A DNA stretch of 64,000 nt, taken from the NCBI GenBank assembly GCA_028285265.1, contig JANQPX010000001.1, forward strand, positions 186,001-250,000. The letters are read 5' to 3'. Below are positions 9,002-17,747 of the stretch, piece by piece (position 1 is the stretch's first letter; each line of letters opens with the position of its first letter). The DNA comes from Geminicoccaceae bacterium. Its GTDB lineage: Bacteria; Pseudomonadota; Alphaproteobacteria; Geminicoccales; Geminicoccaceae. The position numbers were made by a program, and so were the translations under genes. Under the pieces are notes generated by a model that saw only the letters and a list, made by a program, of their open reading frames with translations, did not search any database and was not told the DNA's origin.

Positions 9002-10350
9002 CACGATTTAGAAAGGACACACGGCTCTACCTTCTGATCATCCTTACCTATCTCTTTGATGGAATTAGTCCTGCGATGGGACAGGAAGATACAGTGCCCG
9101 AAGAGCCGACGCTGACTGTCCGGCTGGCACCGGTTGTGCCTTACCTCCAGGAAGAGATTGTACAGACTATTCGGCTCATTGCGCCGCATCCATTCGAGGA
9201 ACTCGTCCTCGACCTGCCAGCGGTGGAAGGGGCAGAAACGATCACATTGCAAAAACCCAGGAACCGAAAGTTTGAGACCTATGGGGGTGAGGGCTACCTG
9301 TACGAAACAAGCCGCGCAATTTTTCCGGAACGCAGTGGTGCGCTCAGAATTCCCCCTGTCAGGATAAGCGGAAGCGTCAGCATTAGTCGGAATGAGAAAA
9401 AGGCCTTCGCCCTGCGCGAAGACGAACGAGTCCTGAACATCAAACCACCCCCACCAGCTTTTAGTGACGATTGGTGGCTGGTTGCCTCGGATGTTAGTGT
9501 CGATGAAGCTTGGTCAAAGCCACTCGAAACGCTGCGCGTTGGTGATCACGTTACGCGCTTTATCGAAGTCACCGTTGCCGGTGCCACCGGTGCCCATCTC
9601 CCAGAGCTGGAGCAAAGCCGCTCTAATGGCATGACGGTTCTACCCAGTCACACCAAGCGAACCACAGACATCACCCCCAATGGCGTTGTCGGACGGATTA
9701 GCCGATCTTTTGATATGCGGATTGATACCGACAGTCCCATCAACATCAGTCCCATACGTGTTGCCTGGTGGAACACAAGCAGCGATGTTGAGGAACGAAC
9801 CGCAGCGCCAGCGGTTCGGCTAGAACCTTTGCCCCGCGATGTCGATCAGCTCGTATCGGACATGATGGCGGAGGCAACAGCTGAAAGGAACCGTAGCCGA
9901 CGAGGCATTGCGATTGTGCTCCTCGCCATTGGAGCTGCCTTCCTCACGCTGGTAGCATGGCTGATGATGGCCAGCCGGCGATTGAGATTCGAAGACCGAC
10001 GATTGCGCAGAGCCGTTTCGGCCGACAGCCGCCCAATCGATGCCTTGCGTGCGCTGCATCACTGGAAAGATGCAACCTTCCGGAACGACCTGCCAATGAC
10101 CTTGGAACAGCTCGGGCACAGGCTTGGCCCACGTGCGGAGCAGCAGCTCCTTCGTCTGCAGAAGGCCACCTTTGGCAGACCCTCTGAGCCTGTCGACGCC
10201 GCATCACTAGCGCTCGGCGTGCTCGAGAATGCACAGCGGAACCGGCGAGATCAGCTTCGCGGAATGCTACGGCGATGGCTCGATCATTTCCTAGGCCAAG
10301 AGCAAGGGCTACCGGACATCGATGGTCAGGTACGCAGCAGGACGGATTAG
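8998..10350 (+). CDS. BatD-like membrane protein
   Basis: A 450-residue protein ending the Bat operon. Residues about 9-28 form a signal peptide (LYLLIILTYLFDGISPAMGQ). The exported part begins with Ig-like strands (TLTVRLAPVVPYLQEEI) as in BatD (PF13584-type proteins). A membrane helix at about residues 302-326 (IAIVLLAIGAAFLTLVAWLMM) leads to a basic cytoplasmic tail. The final four bases overlap the convergent acetyltransferase gene. The presumed role is organising the vWA/TPR complex at the inner membrane. Sequence conservation in BatD is low, so the name relies partly on gene order. Confidence 0.75.
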   Translation: MTRFRKDTRLYLLIILTYLFDGISPAMGQEDTVPEEPTLTVRLAPVVPYLQEEIVQTIRLIAPHPFEELVLDLPAVEGAETITLQKPRNRKFETYGGEGYLYETSRAIFPERSGALRIPPVRISGSVSISRNEKKAFALREDERVLNIKPPPPAFSDDWWLVASDVSVDEAWSKPLETLRVGDHVTRFIEVTVAGATGAHLPELEQSRSNGMTVLPSHTKRTTDITPNGVVGRISRSFDMRIDTDSPINISPIRVAWWNTSSDVEERTAAPAVRLEPLPRDVDQLVSDMMAEATAERNRSRRGIAIVLLAIGAAFLTLVAWLMMASRRLRFEDRRLRRAVSADSRPIDALRALHHWKDATFRNDLPMTLEQLGHRLGPRAEQQLLRLQKATFGRPSEPVDAASLALGVLENAQRNRRDQLRGMLRRWLDHFLGQEQGLPDIDGQVRSRTD

Positions 10351-10820
10351 CCCGCTTCACTCGCCAAATCTCTCAGGGCCTCTGCCGAGAGCGAGACGGG
10401 TATCGGCGTTTGCTCTTGGCCGCCTATCCGCCGATAGAAGGCACGGCCTCGGGCATTGTGTTCGCGCACATGCCAGACAAGCTCCTGGTGTCCCATCTCC
10501 AAGGCAGTCCGGGCAATCGTAGCAATCAATCGACGACCAACCCCTTCACTTCGCCTGTCGGGGACGACGTAAAGATCCTGCATATAGGAGCACCATGCAC
10601 AAGGTTCGGTATCGAAATAGCGCATGACCAGCGCATAACCAACGAGCACGCCGCTATCCTCGGCTACCAACGGCGCATACGGGGACTGAATTGAGAAGCA
10701 AAGATCGTTAACACCTTCGCTCGTAATCCGCCCTGGACTTCCCTCCTCGACGTTGAAGTCGCTGATCATTCTTGCCAGAGCTTCGGCATCAGCCGATCGG
10801 CCATCACGAATCGCGATCAT
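10347..10820 (-). CDS. GNAT-family N-acetyltransferase
   Basis: A 157-residue GNAT acetyltransferase. Motif A, which binds acetyl-CoA, reads LYVVPDRRSEGVGRRLIATI near residues 93-112, and motif B reads WHVREHNARGRAFYRRIGG. The substrate cannot be told; close relatives act on amines such as polyamines or amino acids. It lies 34 bases beyond the start-to-start boundary with a minus-strand deacylase gene and may be co-transcribed behind it. It overlaps the convergent BatD-like gene by four bases. Confidence 0.88.
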   Translation of the reverse strand: MIAIRDGRSADAEALARMISDFNVEEGSPGRITSEGVNDLCFSIQSPYAPLVAEDSGVLVGYALVMRYFDTEPCAWCSYMQDLYVVPDRRSEGVGRRLIATIARTALEMGHQELVWHVREHNARGRAFYRRIGGQEQTPIPVSLSAEALRDLASEAG

Positions 10821-10854
10821 CAGAAGCCCTTCTCCTGGTCAGCAGGTCCCTGTC

Positions 10855-11808
10855 TTAGCTATCGATGAACCGACCTAAACGAACAGCGGTTAAACCCCGT
10901 GTCAGTCGTTTCGACGGCATAACCAACACACAATTGTCGTAGGGCGTGGTCACCGGGATATCGCCGTCAAACGCGATCACCGTGCCCGCTTTCGGGACAA
11001 CATCGATACCTCGAACAGTTCGGGAAAAGCGAAAGGGCCCAGACTGCACCGTCATTGCTTCGGTCACCTCGATCACCTGTTGTGGAACGGTCCGGGGCGC
11101 CCGTCCAAGGCGATCAAGTAAGGCAGGCTCAACAAGATCGATCGCCTCCAAGAACTGCCGACAACTCGTAATGGCGATATCGATACTTGAACGAGCCCAA
11201 TGCTGACCGCATTCGACGAGCATGGCCGTTTGTGGATGACCGGATTCTGCAAAAGCGCCAAAATCACGCATCCTTGCTCCGTTCGTATGACCACCATCAG
11301 TCACAATAAGTCTCGGATACCCCATGGCTCGTGCCAATTCGACACCTTTGGGCGTCAGGCCCGCAAGTAGGAGGGGTTCCGCATCATGCTGCATGGAGTG
11401 CAGATCAAGGAGCCAGTCCGCACTTTCAATAAGGGACCTAAGTTCTCGAGCTCGATCCAATTCGCGTGACCGCTCCATACTGTCGAGCCGAGCTTTGTCC
11501 CAGAGGCGATTAAAGTCCTGGTCAAGATAGCGAGAGGCCTTGGGTTGCGTCGGATCGAAGCTCATGAAGGCCTGGATATTGACGAAAGCCAAAGACAATC
11601 GCCCGCGTTTTGGCCGAATTCCTTGGTCCATGAGGGTGATCAAAGCCCAAGCCCCCGATAGCTCATTGCCATGGACCAGCGCCGTGATGACCGCATGCGG
11701 GCCTGGCTTGTTGCTTTCGAATGACATGACATAGGGGATACCGAGAGAGCCCTCCCGGTAAGGAGATAGATCAGGCGTTTGAATTTCAATCGGCGGGCTG
11801 GCACTCAT
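10855..11808 (-). CDS. succinylglutamate desuccinylase/aspartoacylase family protein
   Basis: A 317-residue zinc hydrolase of the AstE/AspA family (PF04952, M14-like). The zinc motif HGNELSG is at about residue 45, followed by the downstream ligand region WLLDLHSMQHDAEP. Family members remove acyl groups from N-acyl amino acids. It is followed closely by a GNAT gene and preceded by an ArgE-like deacylase, so the three may form an amino-acid acyl/deacyl operon. The ATG at 11808 is preferred over an upstream in-frame TTG at 11829. The substrate is not determined. Confidence 0.85.
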   Translation of the reverse strand: MSASPPIEIQTPDLSPYREGSLGIPYVMSFESNKPGPHAVITALVHGNELSGAWALITLMDQGIRPKRGRLSLAFVNIQAFMSFDPTQPKASRYLDQDFNRLWDKARLDSMERSRELDRARELRSLIESADWLLDLHSMQHDAEPLLLAGLTPKGVELARAMGYPRLIVTDGGHTNGARMRDFGAFAESGHPQTAMLVECGQHWARSSIDIAITSCRQFLEAIDLVEPALLDRLGRAPRTVPQQVIEVTEAMTVQSGPFRFSRTVRGIDVVPKAGTVIAFDGDIPVTTPYDNCVLVMPSKRLTRGLTAVRLGRFIDS

Positions 11809-11862
11809 ATGGATTAGGATCTGATGCAAACGGTTCTGAACATCTGGACGGTCCGCCTATTC

Positions 11863-13029
11863 CTAGGCCACACTGATACTGTCGGCAATGTCACGCAGAA
11901 ATGCTGAGCAAATATCAAGCTGTTCTCTTTCGACATACTCATCGGGCTTGTGTGCTACCTTCATATGGCCTGGACCACAGACGATAGTCGGGACGCCACG
12001 CGACGCGAAATGTCCAGCTTCTGTACCGTAGGAAAGTTTCACCGGGGTCACCGTGCCCGTTAGCTGACAGGCGAGGTGCTCGATCGATGACGTGGCATCA
12101 CAACCAAGCGCTGGATAGCTCATCAACTCGTACCAATCAATGCTTGCGTCATCCGAGATTGCTTTCATCGCTGGGATCAATGTTGTCTCTGCGAATCCCT
12201 GTATGGTGCCAAACAGCTGTTTGGCTTCCTGACCAGGTAGGAGTCGAAACTCGAACTCAAAAGTACAGGACGACGCGACAATATTGAGAGCGGTACCGCC
12301 GTTGATCCGACCGGTGTTAACAGTGCAATGTGACGGCTCGAAGCCATCGACAAACGGGCCGCGGGCCCGAAAGTCGAGGTTCATCTGCCTCAGCTTCGCG
12401 ATAATCTCTGCAGCGATTTCGACTGCATTGACTCCGAGATGATTCAATGCCGAGTGACCCGACTTTCCGGTGATCGTACAGCGATAGCCAGCCTTTCCCT
12501 TGTGTCCGTTGGCCACAAGCATGCCTGTTGGCTCTCCAACAATGCAGCCCATCGGTGTCACAGGCAACCGATCGACCATGTGGTCCAAAAGACGGGGGAC
12601 GCCCTTACATCCGACTTCTTCATCATAGCTGAACGCGAAGTGTACTGGCTTGTCTAACCGCCGCTCGACAATGTTTGGCACCAGCGACAAAACAACCGCC
12701 AAGTACCCTTTCATATCCGTCGTTCCACGGCCAAAGAGCCGCTCGTCATCCGCCGTCAGCTTGAATGGATCTGAGGACCAAGTCTCCCCGTCAACTGGAA
12801 CCACATCTGTATGACCTGAAAACACGACGCCCGGCTTCTCAATCGGACCAAGCGACGCGAAAAGGTTGGCTTTCGTTCCCTCATCATTGGACACGAGATC
12901 CGAAGCTATTCCGTAATCCTCGAGGTAACTTCGGACAAAGGAAATCAGCTCTAGGTTTGAATTTCGGCTGGTCGTATCGAAAGCGACAAGACGCGTAAGA
13001 AGATCTTGACTGTCCATTTGTGGGGGCAT
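11863..13029 (-). CDS. argE: acetylornithine deacetylase-like M20 peptidase (ArgE family)
   Basis: About 388 residues of an M20 metallohydrolase. Zinc-site motifs are GVVFSGHTDVVPVDGETWSS (His, Asp), RGTTDMKGYLAV (Asp), YDEEVGCKGVPR (catalytic Glu pair) and GTEAGHFASRGVPTIVCGPG. The GKSGHSALNHLGVNA dimerisation motif is present. ArgE hydrolyses N2-acetylornithine to ornithine; many alphaproteobacteria carry several paralogs, so a biosynthetic role is not certain. The start is ATG 13029 or ATG 13017; longer in-frame extension to 13110 is unlikely because homologs begin just before LLTRLVAFDTTS. Confidence 0.82.
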   Translation of the reverse strand: MPPQMDSQDLLTRLVAFDTTSRNSNLELISFVRSYLEDYGIASDLVSNDEGTKANLFASLGPIEKPGVVFSGHTDVVPVDGETWSSDPFKLTADDERLFGRGTTDMKGYLAVVLSLVPNIVERRLDKPVHFAFSYDEEVGCKGVPRLLDHMVDRLPVTPMGCIVGEPTGMLVANGHKGKAGYRCTITGKSGHSALNHLGVNAVEIAAEIIAKLRQMNLDFRARGPFVDGFEPSHCTVNTGRINGGTALNIVASSCTFEFEFRLLPGQEAKQLFGTIQGFAETTLIPAMKAISDDASIDWYELMSYPALGCDATSSIEHLACQLTGTVTPVKLSYGTEAGHFASRGVPTIVCGPGHMKVAHKPDEYVEREQLDICSAFLRDIADSISVA

Positions 13030-13208
13030 CGGTGATCCGGCTCTGCGCTGGGTTAACCCAGAAACTATAGGCGTGAGCTCAAGCCATGTCACCCGAGAAC
13101 CTAACAGCACATTCGCCGATAAACACTGTCAAAATTCATAACAAAAACACGAACAACAGAACAATATGTCAATAAAAACAAATCAATACAATCCACGTGA
13201 AATTTAAC

Positions 13209-13229
13209 ATTCCAGACATGTTATGGAAT
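13209..13229. promoter_or_regulatory. inverted repeat ATTCCA-N9-TGGAAT in an AT-rich divergent intergenic region
   Basis: The 240 bases between the ArgE-like gene (minus) and the HtrA-like gene (plus) are far more AT-rich than the surroundings from about 13110 to 13265. Inside lies a perfect 6+6 base inverted repeat with a nine-base spacer, the geometry of a dimeric repressor or activator site. It sits about 42 bases before the HtrA-like start. The regulator is unknown. Confidence 0.35.
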
Positions 13230-13270
13230 TTCTTCAATAATACTCCATATCATTATTTCTGAGGTTTTCA

Positions 13271-14329
13271 ATGCGATGGTGTGCAATGTTTCGAACATCT
13301 GAAACACTCCCCAATCGGCCTCCCTCGATCAATCATTGGCTACGCTCCGGCTGGCCTCGTATTGTGTTGATCGCAATTTTGGCCATGACACTCTTGCCGT
13401 TCTCCTCAGCAAATGCGCAACAAAGTGATCGGCTTGCTGCCATCGTGCAGATCAGTTCGATCGTGCCCGAGAATGCCCGCACTGCAGCAAGCCTCGGCAC
13501 GAACCGCACGGGTTCTGGCGTTGTCATCGATAGTGACGGACTGATTTTGACCGTTGGGTATGTAATTTTGGAGGCGATCGAGGTCGCCATTCAAGGCCCA
13601 AAAGCGAATCGCATACCCGCTGAGATTATCGCCTATGATCACGAGTCCGGATTTGGCTTAATCCGCGCGCAAACGCCCCTCAATGTTAAACCAATGCCGC
13701 TTGGCGATGCCAATCAGATCTCGCTTATGGAACCACTCCTAGTCGCAAGTCATGTTGGTAAGCTTGATGCCAAAGGCGTTTTCCTTATCGATCGTCGACC
13801 CTTCGCTGGCTATTGGGAATATCTTCTGGAACAAGCTTTATTCACGGCACCGCCGCATCGTCAGTTTGGGGGGGCCGCCCTGATCAATCGTCAGGGCCAG
13901 CTTGTCGGCATTGGGTCGTTAATCCTCAATGACCATCAATCGCAAGGCCGCCAGCGTCCGGCTAACATGTTTATCCCAATCAATGATTTGAAGCCGATTC
14001 TGGCTGATCTCATTGCTGAGGGACGCCGTAAGGATGCCGCCCATCCCTGGCTTGGTCTCTACTTCGAAGAGTATCGTGGGCGGATCTTTGTGACTCGCGT
14101 CGCACCGGGTGGACCCGGTCAGGATGCGGGCATGCTTGCTGGTGACCTGGTCCTGGGTATTGATGGCACCATCGCTACGGATCTCGCTGACTTTTACCGC
14201 GACCTTTGGCAGCGCGGTGAACCGGGTATCAACGTCCCACTCGATGTCATTCGTAATGACGAAATGTCAATCAAGGTTATCGAAAGTGGGGATCGTTACC
14301 AGTATCTCAGGCTAGATCCAAGTTTCTGA
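13271..14329 (+). CDS. HtrA/DegP-like S1C protein with PDZ domain, catalytic triad missing
   Basis: A 352-residue exported protein with a signal peptide ending near SSANAQ (residue 50), a trypsin-like domain (about 75-240) and a PDZ domain (about 255-340, PWLGLYFEEYRGRIFVTRVAPGGPGQ). The triad positions are altered: the usual TNxHVV is LTVGYVI (His to Tyr97), the Asp loop is HESGFGLIRA (no Asp), and GNSGG is RQFGG (Ser to Phe199). It cannot be a serine protease as read, but may be a periplasmic chaperone or regulator. ATG 13271 has GAGG eight bases upstream. Monocistronic, convergent with the next gene. Confidence 0.85.
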   Translation: MRWCAMFRTSETLPNRPPSINHWLRSGWPRIVLIAILAMTLLPFSSANAQQSDRLAAIVQISSIVPENARTAASLGTNRTGSGVVIDSDGLILTVGYVILEAIEVAIQGPKANRIPAEIIAYDHESGFGLIRAQTPLNVKPMPLGDANQISLMEPLLVASHVGKLDAKGVFLIDRRPFAGYWEYLLEQALFTAPPHRQFGGAALINRQGQLVGIGSLILNDHQSQGRQRPANMFIPINDLKPILADLIAEGRRKDAAHPWLGLYFEEYRGRIFVTRVAPGGPGQDAGMLAGDLVLGIDGTIATDLADFYRDLWQRGEPGINVPLDVIRNDEMSIKVIESGDRYQYLRLDPSF

Positions 14330-14361
14330 CGTTCAACCTGCGTCGCTTGGAGATGCAGCAG

Positions 14362-15192
14362 TTAAAACCGGCCCCTTAGCCACGACCAAGCCAGCACGGC
14401 CGCACCGTTCGAAAGGGTATTCAGTCGCTCTTTACGAAGACGGTTCTTGAGGCGAAGCCCGGCTAGCGTCGCCGGAAAAAACGCCGATAGTTGAGGACGC
14501 TTTATCGATACTTGTTCCGCACGCCCCTTCGCGAGCTCACTCAGGCCGAGTTCCGCCAATTGATGAATGATCAGGCGATTGGACGAGGTCTCGGCTTCCC
14601 AAGCCACTTTTTGGTCCCCATCGTTCTGATTCCCCCAAGCCAATGGTAACCAAAGAGACCTTGCAGCGTCAGCATGCTCAACGACACTCACTTGTTCCAG
14701 GACAACTCTGGTCACTGCGACCCTTTCGGCAACGGCCAGTGACACAGGATTTGTGATACCGAGCAAGGCTGCCGCTGCAGACGCGATGCTTCCGCCAACC
14801 GTCTTGAGGTAGCGTTCGAAAGCGATAATGTCGGGCGGCTGATCCGCTTCGAAGGGGCGACGTCTGCCATCAATAGCACGCTTCAAGCAGTTGATATCCA
14901 GCCCGTCGACAGCAACGGCACGCTTCAACTCGGCCACCACCGGATGGAAGACTCGCTTGTCTCGCTCAAATCCATCGATCACCTCGTCCCACCACTGTAA
15001 ACGAATGAGACCTGCCATCGGCTCGCTTACAACCCTTTGGATACGGGCCAATTCATTGTCCAATGCATAGAGCGCGATGAGCGACCTTCGCTCGGCCGCA
15101 GGCGCGAACAAGGTCGCGAGATAGCAATCTGGATTTTCAGATCTGAGTTCAGCGGCAAGCGGCGAAATGCTCTCAATGACGCTGGTGTCCAC
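14362..15192 (-). CDS. squalene/phytoene-synthase-fold protein, NDUFAF6-like
   Basis: A 276-residue protein of the phytoene/squalene synthase family (PF00494). The N-terminus, CYLATLFAPAAERRSLIALY followed by ALDNELARIQRVVSEPMAGL and IRLQWWDEVI, strongly resembles mitochondrial complex I assembly factor NDUFAF6 rather than a carotenoid enzyme, and no carotenoid genes lie nearby. The Asp-rich motifs are only partly kept (DNELA, DEVID). An NDUFAF3-like gene lies about 2.6 kb away on the same strand. It probably assists respiratory complex I assembly; prenyl synthase activity cannot be excluded. GTG start, immediately downstream of the cyclase gene. Confidence 0.75.
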   Translation of the reverse strand: MDTSVIESISPLAAELRSENPDCYLATLFAPAAERRSLIALYALDNELARIQRVVSEPMAGLIRLQWWDEVIDGFERDKRVFHPVVAELKRAVAVDGLDINCLKRAIDGRRRPFEADQPPDIIAFERYLKTVGGSIASAAAALLGITNPVSLAVAERVAVTRVVLEQVSVVEHADAARSLWLPLAWGNQNDGDQKVAWEAETSSNRLIIHQLAELGLSELAKGRAEQVSIKRPQLSAFFPATLAGLRLKNRLRKERLNTLSNGAAVLAWSWLRGRF

Positions 15193-15203
15193 AGATTGCT
15201 GCC

Positions 15204-16700
15204 CTAGTCCAGCACAATCAGATCAAGCTTACCTGGAACACCTTCCACTGATCGTCCAAGTCGTGTCTCGTGTTCTCTCGGTGGCTTGTACCCTTGTTCG
15301 AGCGCTTGCCCATAGGCCTCTGCCGAACAAAGGGCGGCCACATATTCAGCTTTCGTATGTTTCTCGAGTTTGGCAGCAAGATTCACAGCATCACCGATCA
15401 CGGTATATTCGAGCCTGCTGGCATCGCCGATGGCACCAAACATGATACGGCCGGTAGAAACGGCAAGACCAATGGCCGGCGCCTGAAGGCCAGCAGCAAG
15501 GCGCTCTTGTTGCCAAGCACGGCAATCCCGCAAGATCCTATCCGCAGCTCGGAGCGCCTCAGCCGCGGGCTCATCGCTCGTGACAGCAGCGCCAAAACTG
15601 GCCAGGATTCCATCCCCCATGAACTTATCGACACTCCCCCCTTCCGCCGTGATAGCCGCGACGACCCGACTTTGATATGCCGACAGAATCGCCATGACGT
15701 CTCGTGGCGGAAGATCTTCTGTGAGTGGTGTGAAACCACGGAGATCGGTCATCAGGATGGCAGCGTCTCGAAGCTCGGCATCGCCCGGTTTGATCTCGGC
15801 CTCTGTGTCGCGAATACGCCCAGCGATCTCAGGCGCGAAGAAGCGAGATAGATCTGCCGCAGCCTGCTGCTCGGCGACGGCACGGATGAGCAGTTTCCGC
15901 GCCCTGACAAGGGCAATCACCAAGATCAAGGTTACCATCATCATCGACACGATTTTGTCGAATTCTGCGCCAAGCAAAATCCCTTCGGATGTCGTGTACT
16001 TTGTAAACATGTGGGTAATGTTGCAGGCTTCAGCGCTGAAGATCGCCTCGGCAAGTTCCATAGCGCTACAGGTCTGGTTGTAGCTGACCGCATAGATCAC
16101 GGCCAAAGCCCATCCGATCGACGCTGTGACGCCAGTCAAGAGAACCATAATCGGCTCAAAACGAAGTGTTCTGAGTGCAATGAGAATAAAGACATACATC
16201 AGCGTCGGAGCCTTGAGATACAAAGAGGGCGACGCATCATACTGCAGATGAAAGCTCCAGATGGTGATCAGCAAAACCACCACGTCGACGACAATCGAGA
16301 TCGCGATGAACCAACGCGGTAGGTTCCGCTTGAGCGCGAGCCAAAGACGAACGATCGTGAAACCGGCATAGACGGCAAGCGTCATCGGTACCGGTTCAAA
16401 GCTAACCTCAGCCCCAAATCCTTTAGGAGCGAGCGTGTAGAGCACAGCGAACGTTGCTATCGCCAGAAGCTGAATGATGCTGACTAGGACTTCGCTCTGT
16501 TCCTGTTCCCGCTGGATGGTTTCATTGATTCGATCGGGCAAACGCTGCGGAAGCGGACGTCCGAATAGAAGATCGCGAGCCCGCGCGAACAATGCATGCC
16601 CCCTCTCCTTCTCTACCGCCAGATCTACGCTCATCGACTTTGTCTCTGGATTGCCTGTTGGCTTGGTCATTAACGCGGACTCATCGAGCACAAGAGCCAT
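15204..16700 (-). CDS. class III adenylate/guanylate cyclase with six-helix membrane domain
   Basis: A 498-residue membrane cyclase. An N-terminal tail (about 1-75) is followed by roughly six hydrophobic helices (about 76-290), a short linker (LSRFFAPEIAGRIRD) and a class III cyclase domain. Metal-binding aspartates sit in AAILMTDLRGFTPL and VDKFMGDGILASFG, and the nucleotide/transition-state region reads DASRLEYTVIGDAVNLAAKL. All catalytic hallmarks look intact, so it should make cAMP (or cGMP). It is 11 bases upstream of the NDUFAF6-like gene and may be co-transcribed. Alternative starts are ATG 16670 and 16634. Confidence 0.88.
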   Translation of the reverse strand: MALVLDESALMTKPTGNPETKSMSVDLAVEKERGHALFARARDLLFGRPLPQRLPDRINETIQREQEQSEVLVSIIQLLAIATFAVLYTLAPKGFGAEVSFEPVPMTLAVYAGFTIVRLWLALKRNLPRWFIAISIVVDVVVLLITIWSFHLQYDASPSLYLKAPTLMYVFILIALRTLRFEPIMVLLTGVTASIGWALAVIYAVSYNQTCSAMELAEAIFSAEACNITHMFTKYTTSEGILLGAEFDKIVSMMMVTLILVIALVRARKLLIRAVAEQQAAADLSRFFAPEIAGRIRDTEAEIKPGDAELRDAAILMTDLRGFTPLTEDLPPRDVMAILSAYQSRVVAAITAEGGSVDKFMGDGILASFGAAVTSDEPAAEALRAADRILRDCRAWQQERLAAGLQAPAIGLAVSTGRIMFGAIGDASRLEYTVIGDAVNLAAKLEKHTKAEYVAALCSAEAYGQALEQGYKPPREHETRLGRSVEGVPGKLDLIVLD

Positions 16701-16934
16701 CTACTGCAAATCGAACCGACCATGCCATAATATCCTGTCACGTGACCTCACAATCCCGATGGCGTTCTCGCATCCCGAGGACGGCGTGAAGCCGCTGTTG
16801 CACGTCCATCAACGTCGCGACCAAACACATCCCGTCACGCCATCCCTTCTTCCGGACTTTGCATTCGCGAGATGATCGATTATTTACCGTATTATCGCGC
16901 CTCTGGGATCACATTTTTGAAAGGCAAACCAACC

Positions 16935-17540
16935 ATGGCCTTCGAGTTGCCCGATCTTCCCTACAGTTACGACGCCCTCGAACCGTACATGTCGTCGAAG
17001 ACGTTGCATCTTCATCACGACAAGCATCACCAGACCTATGTCACCAATCTAAACAATCTGATTGAGGACACCGACCTTAAAGATGCGTCTCTTGAGGAAA
17101 TTGTCGAAGCATCCGCCAAGGATCCTGCCAAGGCCGGCATCTTCAACAATGCTGGTCAGCATTGGAATCACCAGCTTTTTTGGCGGATCATGAAAAAAGG
17201 CGGTGGCGGACAGCCAGGCGGTGAGCTCGCGAAGCGCATCGATGATGCCTTTGGCAACTTTGAGAGCTTCAAAGAAAAGTTCAAAACTGCCGGCGTGACG
17301 CAGTTCGGCTCTGGATGGGCCTGGCTTGCTCTGGACGGCGATACCCTCAAGGTCGTCAAAACTTCTAATGCGGATAATCCGCTCACAGCCGGCATGATCC
17401 CCATCCTGGGCATCGATGTTTGGGAACATGCCTACTATGTCGACTACGAGAACCGTCGCCCCGAGTATCTGGCGGCATTCCTGAATCATATGGTGAATTG
17501 GGAAGAAGTCGAAGCCGAACTACAAAAGGCCATCGCCTAA
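16935..17540 (+). CDS. sodB: superoxide dismutase [Fe] (Fe/Mn family)
   Basis: A 201-residue Fe-type superoxide dismutase that converts superoxide to peroxide and oxygen. Metal ligands are seen in LHLHHDKHHQTYV (His26-type), NNAGQHWNHQLFW (His73-type) and GIDVWEHAYYVDY (Asp and His). FNNAGQHWNH and QFGSGWAWL favour the iron form. No signal peptide, so cytoplasmic. The ATG at 16935 is chosen because the protein matches the family from MAFELPDLPYSYDALEPYM and GAAAGG lies upstream; a longer in-frame extension to 16872 is not supported. The 234 bases upstream presumably hold its promoter, but I see no clear box. Confidence 0.97.
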   Translation: MAFELPDLPYSYDALEPYMSSKTLHLHHDKHHQTYVTNLNNLIEDTDLKDASLEEIVEASAKDPAKAGIFNNAGQHWNHQLFWRIMKKGGGGQPGGELAKRIDDAFGNFESFKEKFKTAGVTQFGSGWAWLALDGDTLKVVKTSNADNPLTAGMIPILGIDVWEHAYYVDYENRRPEYLAAFLNHMVNWEEVEAELQKAIA

Positions 17541-17550
17541 CGTCCCTGAG

Positions 17551-17600
17551 CCCTTCGATCGCATGTCATAGCAACGAAGGGTTTCATGCCCTTTTCGGAG
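17551..17600 (+). terminator. probable terminator of sodB
   Basis: Seven-base stem CCCTTCG (17551-17557) pairs with CGAAGGG (17575-17581) and is followed by a T-rich stretch, 10 bases after the sodB stop. The loop is long (17 bases), so efficiency is uncertain. Confidence 0.5.
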
Positions 17601-17642
17601 TAAAGGCGCTTCCGATTGCGGCGTGTCACTTATCATGATTGA

Positions 17643-17680
17643 GAAAAGAGGAGCGCTCACAACAGACCGCTCCTCTTTTC
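17643..17680. terminator. strong bidirectional terminator hairpin
   Basis: A perfect 13-base stem: GAAAAGAGGAGCG (17643-17655) pairs with CGCTCCTCTTTTC (17668-17680) across a 12-base loop. The stem carries an A-run on one side and a T-run on the other, so it can act in both directions. It sits between sodB (plus) and the Mth938-like gene (minus), which converge here. Confidence 0.8.
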
Positions 17681-17747
17681 GTTAGAGGCGTCGACGACCG
17701 ACGTAAACCATCTCTTTCGAGGTCGTTTGGGATGACAGCGGGTCGAT

